Shown here: in pieces, positions 1 to 5,000 of the stretch
Numbering within the stretch: position 1 is the first letter of the stretch
Layout: each line of letters opens with the position of its first letter
Assembly: GCA_043101635.1 (NCBI GenBank)
Contig: JBICIE010000043.1
Location: forward strand, 1 to 5,000
Direction: 5' to 3'
Source: CAYMJK01 sp043101635
GTDB taxonomy: Bacteria > Planctomycetota > Phycisphaerae > Phycisphaerales > UBA1924
DNA: 5,000 nt
Position numbers and translations under genes: made by a program
Notes under the pieces: model-generated
Databases searched by the model: none
What the model was told of the DNA's origin: nothing
The model's input: the letters and a program-made list of their open reading frames with translations, nothing else

Positions 1-2318
1 GGCTCATCGTCGCTCACATCAATCAGCTTGATCGCCGGCATCGGGCTGCCCATGCGCAGGTAGATGAGCTGGCCCTTGTCGTTGCTGACGAGATTGGCGA
101 AGTTGCCCGATGCAACCGGTAGTTCCATGCCGCGGGCCTCGAAGCCCTCCAGGTCGATCTCGACCGGGGCATCCTCATCGGCGGCTTCGACATCCTCGAC
201 TAGCGACTCGTCCGGCTCCTCATCGGTGCGCGTGGCCTCCCACGTGCCGGAGATCTCCATCTCGACGACGGTCCAGGTTCCGCTGAGCGTGTCGCCGCTG
301 AGCGTGCCCTCCAGCTTCTGCGTGATCGGCCCCTGCGAACGCGTCGCGGTGAACTTGCCCGAGCCCTCGTCGAACGTGACCGAGTCGTACGTGTTCGTCT
401 CGCCCATCGACTCGCTGGCGCCGACGAACGTGCCATCGTCACGCGCGATGATCGTGAGCTTGAACTCGATCTCGTCCTCGGTCATCCCGGGGATCTGCGC
501 AAAGCCCTTCGCCGTGCCGGCCCAGACGCCGTGGATCGGGCTCTTCGGCTCGTCGGCATCCTGATCCGGCGCTGCGCCGTCGTCTTCATCCGAGGCGTCA
601 TCGGCCTTGTCGGCATCCTCTCCCTCGTCCTCCGCCTTGGCCTTCTCCCAGGTCTCTTCATCGGCCTCGATGGCCCAGGGATACTCGGCGTCCGCCTTCA
701 GTGGCACGGCGATGAGCTTCTCGGTGTCGTTGTAGATGAAGCTCAGCCCGACATCCTCGTAGTCGGGTCCGCTGAAGTCGCGGTTGGAGGCGTAATACAG
801 ATAATCACCCTTGCGGCTGAAGGCCGGCTCGGTGTCGTTGAAGAAGCCGCTGGTCACCTGATGGGCCGCATCTTCCTGGAGGTCATAGATCCAGATCGCC
901 GAGGCGCCCGAGGCCGGGTCGTTCTTGTCGTACGCGATCCAGCGCGAGTCCTTCGACCAACTGAGGTTCGGCTGGCGACCCCACTCGTCCCGATCCAGCA
1001 GCCGCTGCTCCCCGCTCTCCAGATCCACGAGGATCAACTGCCCCGCTTTGTCGATGATGATGAGCTTTTCCGAGTCCGGGGCCCAGTGGATGCTGTAGAA
1101 GTAGCTGCGGTTGCCGCTGGTCACCTGGCGCGGCGGCTGCTTGCCATCGGACTGGATCACCCACAGTTCGTATTCGCCGGACTCATCGGAGAAGTACGCC
1201 ACCCAGCGCCCGTCCGGGCTCCACGCCGGGCTGCGCTCGGCGGCGCCGGAGGTGTCGGTGAGCTGGCGCGGGGCGCCGTGCTCGGCCGGCACGGTCCAGA
1301 TGTCGCCCCGGGCCTCGACCACGGCCCGCTTGCCGGTCGAGGAGATCCCGCCGGCGGCCAGAAACTCGGATGCGTCGATCGAGCGCGGCTTGATCTTCGG
1401 CCGGTCGCCCGGGATCGTCACCTCGACCGCGGCCGCCTCGCCCGTGGCAAGATCCAGCAGGTACAGCGATGAGCCGTTCTGGAAGACGATCTCCCCTTCG
1501 CCATCATCGCCCGGGCCGATGGAGGGGAACTTGCAGTCGTAGTCGGCGAATTCCGTGACCTGCTCGCGGTCGCCGCTGGCCGTGTCATAGCTCCAGATGT
1601 TCAGCCGGTGCTCCGGCCCGGCGTCCGAGAGGTAGTACACCGTCTCGCCGTGCCACATCGGGAACGAGTCGGTCCCCTCCCAGTCGGTGATCTGCCGGCT
1701 CTCCATCGTCTGGAGGTTGAACAGCCAGATGTCGGTCGCCATGCCGCCGCGGTAGCGCTTCCACGTGCGGGTGTCGCGTGAGTGGGGGGTGTAGGCCAGC
1801 CAGACGCCATCGGCGCTGATGGCGCCGTTGGCGCCGTAGGGAACCGGCAGCTTCTGCGGCAGCCCGCCCTCGGGCGACACCCGCAGGATGCTGGTCTGCC
1901 GGCTTAGCCCGTTGAGCCCGTTCTGGAAGAACAGCAGGTCGCCTTCAGGCGTCCAGCCGGTGAGCCACTCCCCGGCCGGGTGGTGCGTCACGCGAACCGG
2001 CACGCCGCCGGTCGCAGCCATGGTGTAGATGTCGCGTCCGCCGTCGTAGTTGCCCACGAAGGCGATCATCTCGCCATCGTCGCTGAACTTCGCCAGGGCC
2101 TCGGGGCCATCCGGGCTGGAGAGGCGTGTGGCGGTCCCGCCCGCCTTCGGCACGGTCCACAGGTCGTTGGCGTAGCTGAAGACGATGTGACTCTGGCTCA
2201 CATCCGGGTATCGCAGCATGCCGGCGTGCGGCGTGGTGTCCTGGGCCGCGGCGGCGGCGGCCAGGGCCGCGCAGGCGGCGAGGCTCGCGGGGGTCGGCGT
2301 CACGAAGCCGGTACTCAT
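1..2318 (-). CDS. Tricorn-type S41 protease, N-terminal part (runs off the left edge)
   Basis: Predicted exported, tricorn-like serine protease; 772 codons are visible and the reading frame is still open at base 1. Residues 1-26 form a signal peptide (alanine-rich core, likely cleavage after AAAQ). Beta-propeller blades follow from about residue 30 to 550, with repeated signatures such as WSPDGRWVAYFSDE, DIWTVP, DLWTVP and LYYASNRDF. An acidic linker covers about 553-592, a beta-rich inserted module 596-698 (GVWAGTAKG to LSGTWTVVE to GTWEATRT), and a second acidic stretch 699-722. Residues after that (VEIDLEGFEARGMELPV) match the conserved re-entry into the second propeller of tricorn-like proteases. 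In this family the PDZ and S41 catalytic core lie C-terminal, so they are off the window and no catalytic residue is seen. The ATG at 2318 is preferred: GGGAG lies 7 nt upstream and it yields the signal peptide. It is divergent from fliM. A TolB-like non-enzymatic propeller protein is a less likely alternative. Confidence 0.9.
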   Translation of the reverse strand, partial: MSTGFVTPTPASLAACAALAAAAAAQDTTPHAGMLRYPDVSQSHIVFSYANDLWTVPKAGGTATRLSSPDGPEALAKFSDDGEMIAFVGNYDGGRDIYTMAATGGVPVRVTHHPAGEWLTGWTPEGDLLFFQNGLNGLSRQTSILRVSPEGGLPQKLPVPYGANGAISADGVWLAYTPHSRDTRTWKRYRGGMATDIWLFNLQTMESRQITDWEGTDSFPMWHGETVYYLSDAGPEHRLNIWSYDTASGDREQVTEFADYDCKFPSIGPGDDGEGEIVFQNGSSLYLLDLATGEAAAVEVTIPGDRPKIKPRSIDASEFLAAGGISSTGKRAVVEARGDIWTVPAEHGAPRQLTDTSGAAERSPAWSPDGRWVAYFSDESGEYELWVIQSDGKQPPRQVTSGNRSYFYSIHWAPDSEKLIIIDKAGQLILVDLESGEQRLLDRDEWGRQPNLSWSKDSRWIAYDKNDPASGASAIWIYDLQEDAAHQVTSGFFNDTEPAFSRKGDYLYYASNRDFSGPDYEDVGLSFIYNDTEKLIAVPLKADAEYPWAIEADEETWEKAKAEDEGEDADKADDASDEDDGAAPDQDADEPKSPIHGVWAGTAKGFAQIPGMTEDEIEFKLTIIARDDGTFVGASESMGETNTYDSVTFDEGSGKFTATRSQGPITQKLEGTLSGDTLSGTWTVVEMEISGTWEATRTDEEPDESLVEDVEAADEDAPVEIDLEGFEARGMELPVASGNFANLVSNDKGQLIYLRMGSPMPAIKLIDVSDDE

Positions 2319-2325
2319 CGCAGTT

Positions 2326-2330
2326 CTCCC
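2326..2330 (-). promoter_or_regulatory. Ribosome binding site of the tricorn-like protease
   Basis: On the minus strand GGGAG lies 7 nt before the ATG at 2318-2316. It supports this start over downstream methionines such as the one about 34 codons in, which would remove the signal peptide. Confidence 0.6.
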
Positions 2331-2491
2331 GGGGGGGCTGGAGGCGGGCAGGAATCGGACGCCCTTGCTTCCGGCGGCCGGCCTGCATCTTTCAGTGGAG
2401 ATTAGGTTCGCAGACCCCGCCGCCGGCGTCCGGGGGCTTCAAGGGCGGCGCCGGCCCCATCCGATACCACCGGTAGCCGCATCGTGCGGCC

Positions 2492-2497
2492 AAGGGG
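2492..2497 (+). promoter_or_regulatory. Ribosome binding site that decides the fliM start
   Basis: AAGGGG lies 7 nt before the GTG at 2505. The other in-frame GTG, at 2484, has no comparable upstream purine tract, and starting there would place this sequence inside the coding region. Confidence 0.65.
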
Positions 2498-2504
2498 TCT
2501 TGGT

Positions 2505-3518
2505 GTGGACGTACTGGACCAGAGCGAGGTCGACGCCCTGCTGGCCGCCGTCGATCCCGGCGAGATCGAGGAGGACCAGCGGCACATCCAGATCTTCAGC
2601 CGCCACCGGCGCGATCTGGAGGATGTCGAGGTCCGCCCGTACGACTTCAAGCGCCCCGAGCGCGTCAGCAAGGACCAGATGCGGGCCCTGCAGACGCTGC
2701 ACGAGAGCTTCGCGCGCAACTTCGGCGCCTCCCTCAGCGGCTTCCTGCGCACCATCGTCGAGGTCAAGGTCGCCACCTGCGAGCAGATGACCTACTCAGA
2801 GTTCATCAGCGGCCTGCCCAACCCCACCAGTTTCAACCTGATCGAGAGCGACCAGTTCGAGGGGCGCATCTGCCTGGAGATCAGCCCGCTGATCATCTAC
2901 CCGATCATCGACCGGCTGCTCGGTGGCACCACCCAGGACCTGTTCATCCCGCAGCGCCCGATGACACTGATCGAGAGCCGGCTGATCAGCAACGTCACCA
3001 ACCGCGGGCTGGCCGCCCTCAGCGAGGCCTGGGCCGGCGTCCGCCAGACCGCGTTCCAGATCACCGCGACCGAGAGCAACCCGCAGCTCGTCCAGATCGT
3101 GCCGCCCAACGAGGTGGTGGTGGTGGTCGGCTTCGAGCTGAAGATGTCCAACCGCGCTGGCACCATGAACCTGTGCATCCCGTACAACGTCATCGAGCCG
3201 GTGATGGATGAACTCAGCGCCCAGAGCTGGTCAAGTGTGCGTTCCAGCCACCGCACCGACCGCATCACCGCGCTGCTGCAAGGCTCGCTGGCGCCGGCGC
3301 CGGTGGAGGTCACCGGCGTGCTCGCCGAGAGCGCCATCACGGTGGGGGACCTGCGCCGATTGAGCGTCGGCGACATCATCGTGACGCAGACGCCGGCGAC
3401 CCGCCCGGCCCAGCTTCTGGTGGAGGGCCAGCGCAAGTTCTTGGCCCACCTCGGCCAGTTCCGGGGGGCGAGGGCCCTGCGGGTCGCCCGCGAGGTCCGG
3501 CCGAGCGATAGGTTCTGA
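2505..3518 (+). CDS. fliM: Flagellar motor switch protein FliM
   Basis: FliM forms the middle of the cytoplasmic C-ring of the flagellar motor, binds phosphorylated CheY and, with FliG and FliN, sets rotation direction. From GTG 2505 the protein has 337 residues, normal for the family. Residues 1-16 (DVLDQSEVDALLAAV after the start) are the classic N-terminal CheY-P binding peptide. PYDFKRPERVSKDQ (45-58) opens the middle CheC-like domain, with LPNPTSFNLI near 104-113, IIDRLLGG at 134-141 and a second helix TLIESRLISNVTNR near 154-167. Residues about 266-331 are the SPOA (FliM/FliN C-terminal) domain, including LSVGDII and VEGQRKFLAHLG. An upstream GTG at 2484 would add seven residues; 2505 is preferred because of its Shine-Dalgarno sequence and because the product then begins right at the family motif. 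No fliN, fliL or other flagellar gene adjoins it, so it is not embedded in a visible flagellar operon. All expected domains are present. Confidence 0.97.
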   Translation: MDVLDQSEVDALLAAVDPGEIEEDQRHIQIFSRHRRDLEDVEVRPYDFKRPERVSKDQMRALQTLHESFARNFGASLSGFLRTIVEVKVATCEQMTYSEFISGLPNPTSFNLIESDQFEGRICLEISPLIIYPIIDRLLGGTTQDLFIPQRPMTLIESRLISNVTNRGLAALSEAWAGVRQTAFQITATESNPQLVQIVPPNEVVVVVGFELKMSNRAGTMNLCIPYNVIEPVMDELSAQSWSSVRSSHRTDRITALLQGSLAPAPVEVTGVLAESAITVGDLRRLSVGDIIVTQTPATRPAQLLVEGQRKFLAHLGQFRGARALRVAREVRPSDRF

Positions 3519-3522
3519 AGGC

Positions 3523-3645
3523 GGAGAGCACTGGGCACTAGGCACTGGGCACTGGGCACTAGGCACTGGGGCGGGGCCACCGGACCAAAAACGGGGCCAA
3601 ATCCCGTCTTCCTAATGCCTAATGCCTAGTGCCCAGTGCCTCTCC
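3523..3645 (+). terminator. Long imperfect hairpin after fliM (possible terminator or RNA-stabilising structure)
   Basis: Starting 5 nt after the fliM stop, 3523-3528 can pair with 3640-3645, then after one bulged base 3529-3544 pairs perfectly with 3623-3638. The helix can extend to 3556/3611 with two C-A mismatches and G-U wobbles, leaving a loop of about 54 nt. No run of T follows, so it is not a canonical intrinsic terminator. The pairing is seen in the sequence; the role is inference. Confidence 0.4.
3529..3570 (+). repeat. Heptad array A: six perfect CACTRGG units
   Basis: Six back-to-back 7-bp units follow the order CACTGGG, CACTAGG, CACTGGG, CACTGGG, CACTAGG, CACTGGG. The array is therefore also two copies of a 21-bp unit. 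It begins 11 bp after the fliM stop. The units are the reverse complement of those in the two downstream 54-bp copies. Similar heptanucleotide tandem repeats (STRRs) are known from cyanobacterial intergenic regions; any relation is unproven. Confidence 0.9.
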
Positions 3646-3728
3646 TTCTGCCAAATCCCGTCTTCCTAATGCCTAATGCCTGATGCCTAGTGCCTCTCCT
3701 TCTGGTATCCTGATCTCGGGCCACCGGA
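3574..3728 (+). repeat. 11-bp direct repeat GGGCCACCGGA on both sides of the 54-bp copies
   Basis: GGGCCACCGGA occurs at 3574-3584 and again at 3718-3728; the span given covers both copies and what they enclose, namely a short linker, the two 54-bp repeats and 13 further bases. The second copy runs directly into the Shine-Dalgarno sequence of the next gene. The match is exact; whether it records an insertion or a local duplication is unknown. Confidence 0.5.
3597..3704 (+). repeat. Two adjacent 54-bp direct repeats, each with four inverted heptads
   Basis: Copy 1 is 3597-3650 and copy 2 is 3651-3704; they match at 51 of 54 positions without gaps. Each runs CCAAATCCCGTCTT, then four heptads, then CCTCTCCTTCTG. 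Copy 1 heptads (3611-3638) are CCTAATG, CCTAATG, CCTAGTG, CCCAGTG; copy 2 (3665-3692) are CCTAATG, CCTAATG, CCTGATG, CCTAGTG. All three differences are transitions inside the heptads, while the flanks are identical. Reverse-complemented, copy 1 resembles the region from the fliM stop through array A, including GAAGG and GGAGAG. There are no spacers of unique sequence, so this is not a CRISPR array. Confidence 0.9.
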
Positions 3729-3735
3729 AAGGAGG
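3728..3735 (+). promoter_or_regulatory. Ribosome binding site that decides the start of the first paralogue
   Basis: AAAGGAGG lies 4 nt before the ATG at 3740. An in-frame ATG at 3683 lies inside the heptad repeat, lacks such a site and would add 19 residues ahead of the signal peptide, so 3740 is chosen. Confidence 0.8.
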
Positions 3736-3739
3736 CGTC

Positions 3740-4357
3740 ATGCCTTCCAGTCTTGGTCGTGCGCCCGCGCTGGCGCTCCGCATCTTCTGCGGGGCCATCT
3801 GCGGGACTGTCCTGCCCGCCACCACCTTTGCGCAGTCGGACACCGGGCTCTTCTTCGAGGCGCCGGATGTGCTGTCGCCCGCGCAGCCGTCGATCACGGT
3901 GCATCTGTGGGCGGAGTTTTCGCCGGCGGATCACGCGTTCGCTTTTGCCCGTTTCGATGCAATGGCGAGCGAGCCGGGATGGAGCGATCCGACGGTGGTG
4001 ATCCACGGCCCGAGCACAACGCCGGGAGTCGTCACGGGGCCCGATGTGCTGGGCGCCTTCGTGGGGCAGGCCCAATGGCTGGGCGAGATCATCGCCGATC
4101 CATCCAATCCGATCGAGCTCTGGCAGGCCGAGTTCACCATCACCGACTTCACGCCGCGGACGATCTCGCTTGCGACCGACACATCGCAGTTCACCGTGTA
4201 CCCAGACGATCGGACGTCGTACGGCCGCGAACGCCCCTCGCACGAGGCGTTCCACGAGATCCGGGTGATCCCGGCGCCGGGGGCGCTGGGGCCCGGCGGG
4301 CTCGTGGGGCTCGGCGTGCTCGGCGCCCGCCGCCGGCGGGGCAGGAGGCCGCGATGA
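3740..4357 (+). CDS. Secreted PEP-CTERM-like protein of unknown function, paralogue 1
   Basis: The 205-residue product has a signal peptide (residues 1-32, likely cut after TTFAQ) and a mature domain beginning GLFFEAPDVLSPAQPSITV. It ends in a sorting-like tail: PAPG, a glycine-rich apolar stretch (LVGLGVLGA) and RRRRGRRPR. Such tails are known as PEP-CTERM variants that direct export and processing by an exosortase-type system; assignment to that class is from the motif only. The mature part looks beta-rich, with HLWAEF, a conserved ASEPGWSDP, FTITDFTPRTISL and ATDTSQF. I do not recognise a function; a surface or exported adhesive domain is possible but unproven. It follows the heptad repeats with a strong Shine-Dalgarno sequence and overlaps the next gene by ATGA, so both are probably cotranscribed and translationally coupled. 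The AGGAGG site for the next gene sits in its last arginine codons. The apolar stretch is short and contains a proline, so membrane anchoring is uncertain. Confidence 0.85.
   Translation: MPSSLGRAPALALRIFCGAICGTVLPATTFAQSDTGLFFEAPDVLSPAQPSITVHLWAEFSPADHAFAFARFDAMASEPGWSDPTVVIHGPSTTPGVVTGPDVLGAFVGQAQWLGEIIADPSNPIELWQAEFTITDFTPRTISLATDTSQFTVYPDDRTSYGRERPSHEAFHEIRVIPAPGALGPGGLVGLGVLGARRRRGRRPR
4343..4357 (+). promoter_or_regulatory. Coupled translation junction: AGGAGG plus ATGA stop/start overlap
   Basis: AGGAGG (4343-4348) encodes two of the last arginines of paralogue 1 and lies 5 nt before the ATG at 4354, which overlaps the TGA at 4355-4357. This arrangement favours translational coupling of the two genes. 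Confidence 0.75.
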
Positions 4358-5000
4358 AACGGACACGTGCGATCGCCCTCGCGCTGGGCGCCATCGGCGC
4401 AACTGTCCCGGGCGCCCCCACCTGCGCCCTTGCCCAGTCGGGCGCCGGGCTCTTCTTTGAGGCGCCGGATGTGCTCTCGCCCGCGCAGCCGTCGATCACG
4501 GTGCGCCTGTGGGCGGAGTTCCCGGCGGCGGATTACGCGCTTGCGGGGGCGGGCTTCGATGTGCACGCGAGTGAGCCGGGCTGGAGTGATCCCGTCGATG
4601 TGCTGCACGTTCCTTTCGGCGGGCCAGGCATTGTCATGGGCGCTGATGTTGTCGACGTCGCGGTGGCACAATGGCACTTCCCAGGCGGAGCCGGCTACTT
4701 TGCCGATCCCGGCAATCCGATCGAGGTCTGGCGAGCCAAGTTCACGATCACCGACTTCGCCTCGCGCACGATCTCGTTCTCGACTGACACGGAGTACTTC
4801 GGGGTGTTCCCGTGGAAGAAGAGCCCCGTTTCTGAGCTGCGCACGTCGCACGAGGCGTTCCACGAGGTCCGGGTGATCCCGGCGCCGGGGGCGCTGGGGC
4901 CCGGCGGGCTCGTGGGGATCGCAGCGGTCGGCGCCCGCCGCCGGCGGGGCAAGTGTCCGTGTCATCGCGGCCTCCTGCTGCGCCGGCGGCGGGCGCCGAG
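4354..5000 (+). CDS. Secreted PEP-CTERM-like protein of unknown function, paralogue 2 (open at the right edge)
   Basis: Signal peptide MKRTRAIALALGAIGATVPG with likely cleavage after CALAQ (residue 28), then GLFFEAPDVLSPAQPSITV as in paralogue 1. Shared blocks are ASEPGWSDP, the (D)PxNPIE-W region, KFTITDF, RTIS, STDT, SHEAFHE and VIPAPGALGPGGLVG. The middle differs clearly, for instance VLHVPFGGPGIVMGADVVDV and the WKKSPVSEL segment. The tail reads PAPG, a short apolar stretch and GARRRRG at about residues 194-199. Where paralogue 1 then ends within a few codons, this frame continues with KCPCHRGLLLRRRRAP and has no stop up to base 5000. That extension is encoded by the antisense of a copy of the paralogue 1/2 junction, so the true end has probably been replaced by a rearrangement. 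Function unknown; likely cotranscribed with its neighbour. Confidence 0.8.
   Translation, partial: MKRTRAIALALGAIGATVPGAPTCALAQSGAGLFFEAPDVLSPAQPSITVRLWAEFPAADYALAGAGFDVHASEPGWSDPVDVLHVPFGGPGIVMGADVVDVAVAQWHFPGGAGYFADPGNPIEVWRAKFTITDFASRTISFSTDTEYFGVFPWKKSPVSELRTSHEAFHEVRVIPAPGALGPGGLVGIAAVGARRRRGKCPCHRGLLLRRRRAP
4928..4999. repeat. 19-bp perfect inverted repeat with 34-nt loop at the convergent gene ends
   Basis: 4928-4946 (TCGGCGCCCGCCGCCGGCG) is the exact reverse complement of 4981-4999. The left arm encodes the arginine cluster of paralogue 2; the right arm encodes the same cluster of a minus-strand copy. The hairpin would be very stable and could act as a bidirectional terminator between convergent genes, or could mark the rearrangement junction. 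Confidence 0.8.
4945..4965 (-). pseudogene. Relic start of a further paralogue on the minus strand
   Basis: The minus-strand ATG at 4965-4963 overlaps the TGA of the tail fragment as ATGA and is preceded by AGGAGG, exactly as at the paralogue 1/2 junction. It begins MTRTLA, against MKRTRA in paralogue 2. Similarity stops near 4945, where the strand becomes the antisense of paralogue 2. The open frame continues for 344 codons to 3931, but this is antisense to real genes and has no family features, so I treat the start as a truncated copy. Confidence 0.4.
4962..5000 (-). CDS. C-terminal tail of a probable third paralogue (runs in from the right edge)
   Basis: Read on the minus strand from base 5000, the frame gives LGARRRRSRRPR followed by TGA at 4964-4962. 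This is the tail of paralogue 1 (LGARRRRGRRPR then TGA) with one substitution. The DNA is 46/50 identical to 4319-4368 in the opposite orientation. Only 12 residues are visible, so the body of the gene is presumed to lie to the right. It would be convergent with, and overlap, the end of paralogue 2. If no PAPG tail is found upstream on that strand, this is only a relic fragment. Confidence 0.5.
   Translation of the reverse strand, partial: LGARRRRSRRPR

Larger units (their letters stand above)
2319..2504. promoter_or_regulatory. Divergent intergenic spacer between the protease gene and fliM
   Basis: This 186-bp non-coding stretch must hold the start signals of both divergent genes. It is GC-rich with one AT-richer patch around 2388-2410. 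On the minus strand TAATCT (2404-2399) resembles a -10 box but has no matching -35. On the plus strand TCAA at 2439-2442 and CCGATA at 2461-2466 weakly recall a flagellar sigma-28 promoter, but the gap is about two bases too long. No clear promoter or operator can be assigned. Confidence 0.4.

Noticed and set aside
531..1472. 313-codon plus-strand open frame opposite the protease gene
   Set aside because: The minus-strand frame encodes clear propeller repeats across this stretch; the plus-strand product is compositionally a mirror of it with no recognisable motif.
2399..2404. -10 box TAATCT for the protease gene on the minus strand
   Set aside because: No -35 element at a suitable distance; the bases there are GC-only, so it could be chance.
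2439..2466. Sigma-28 flagellar promoter before fliM
   Set aside because: TCAA and CCGATA only partly match and are separated by about 17-18 bases rather than the usual 15; too weak to call.
2484..2504. Upstream GTG start for fliM
   Set aside because: The seven added residues are not family-like, and AAGGGG is placed correctly for the GTG at 2505, where the CheY-binding motif begins.
3529..3704. CRISPR array
   Set aside because: Units are 7 bp and 54 bp, adjacent with no unique spacers, and no cas gene is present.
3683..3739. Earlier ATG start for paralogue 1
   Set aside because: It lies inside the heptad repeat without a ribosome binding site and would bury the signal peptide behind 19 extra residues.
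3931..4965. 344-codon open frame on the minus strand starting from a good ribosome binding site
   Set aside because: It is antisense to both paralogues, arginine- and proline-rich with no family features. Its start signal is explained as a copied gene junction. Long antisense frames are common in DNA this GC-rich.

Overview
This GC-rich window fits a planctomycete, most likely of the class Phycisphaerae. Two secreted proteins end in a PAPG motif, a short apolar stretch and an arginine cluster, the sorting tail common in that group. They sit beside a tricorn-type protease and a flagellar FliM. The taxonomic call is inference from gene content and tail style.

Layout. Positions 1-2318 (minus strand) hold the first 772 codons of a secreted tricorn-like protease: signal peptide, beta-propeller region and an inserted beta-rich module between two acidic linkers. 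The catalytic C-terminal part lies beyond the window. A divergent spacer of about 190 bp follows, then fliM on the plus strand (2505-3518), a complete flagellar motor switch protein with no other flagellar gene in view.

Positions 3519-3739 are a non-coding repeat region. Six CAYTRGG heptads lie in one orientation, and two 54-bp direct copies carry the same heptads inverted. Together they can fold into a long hairpin just after the fliM stop. Next come two tandem paralogues of unknown function (3740-4357 and 4354 to the window end), joined by an ATGA stop/start overlap. Both are predicted secreted proteins with a PEP-CTERM-like tail.

The last 50 bases are an inverted, 46/50-identical copy of the junction between these two paralogues. 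On the minus strand they encode the C-terminal tail of a probable third, convergent paralogue and a relic start codon after it. The right end is therefore a rearranged multigene family with near-identical gene ends, a diverged middle and a perfect 19-bp inverted repeat. The protease, fliM and the paralogue array show no obvious common pathway. The repeat region and the family rearrangement are the parts most worth following up.
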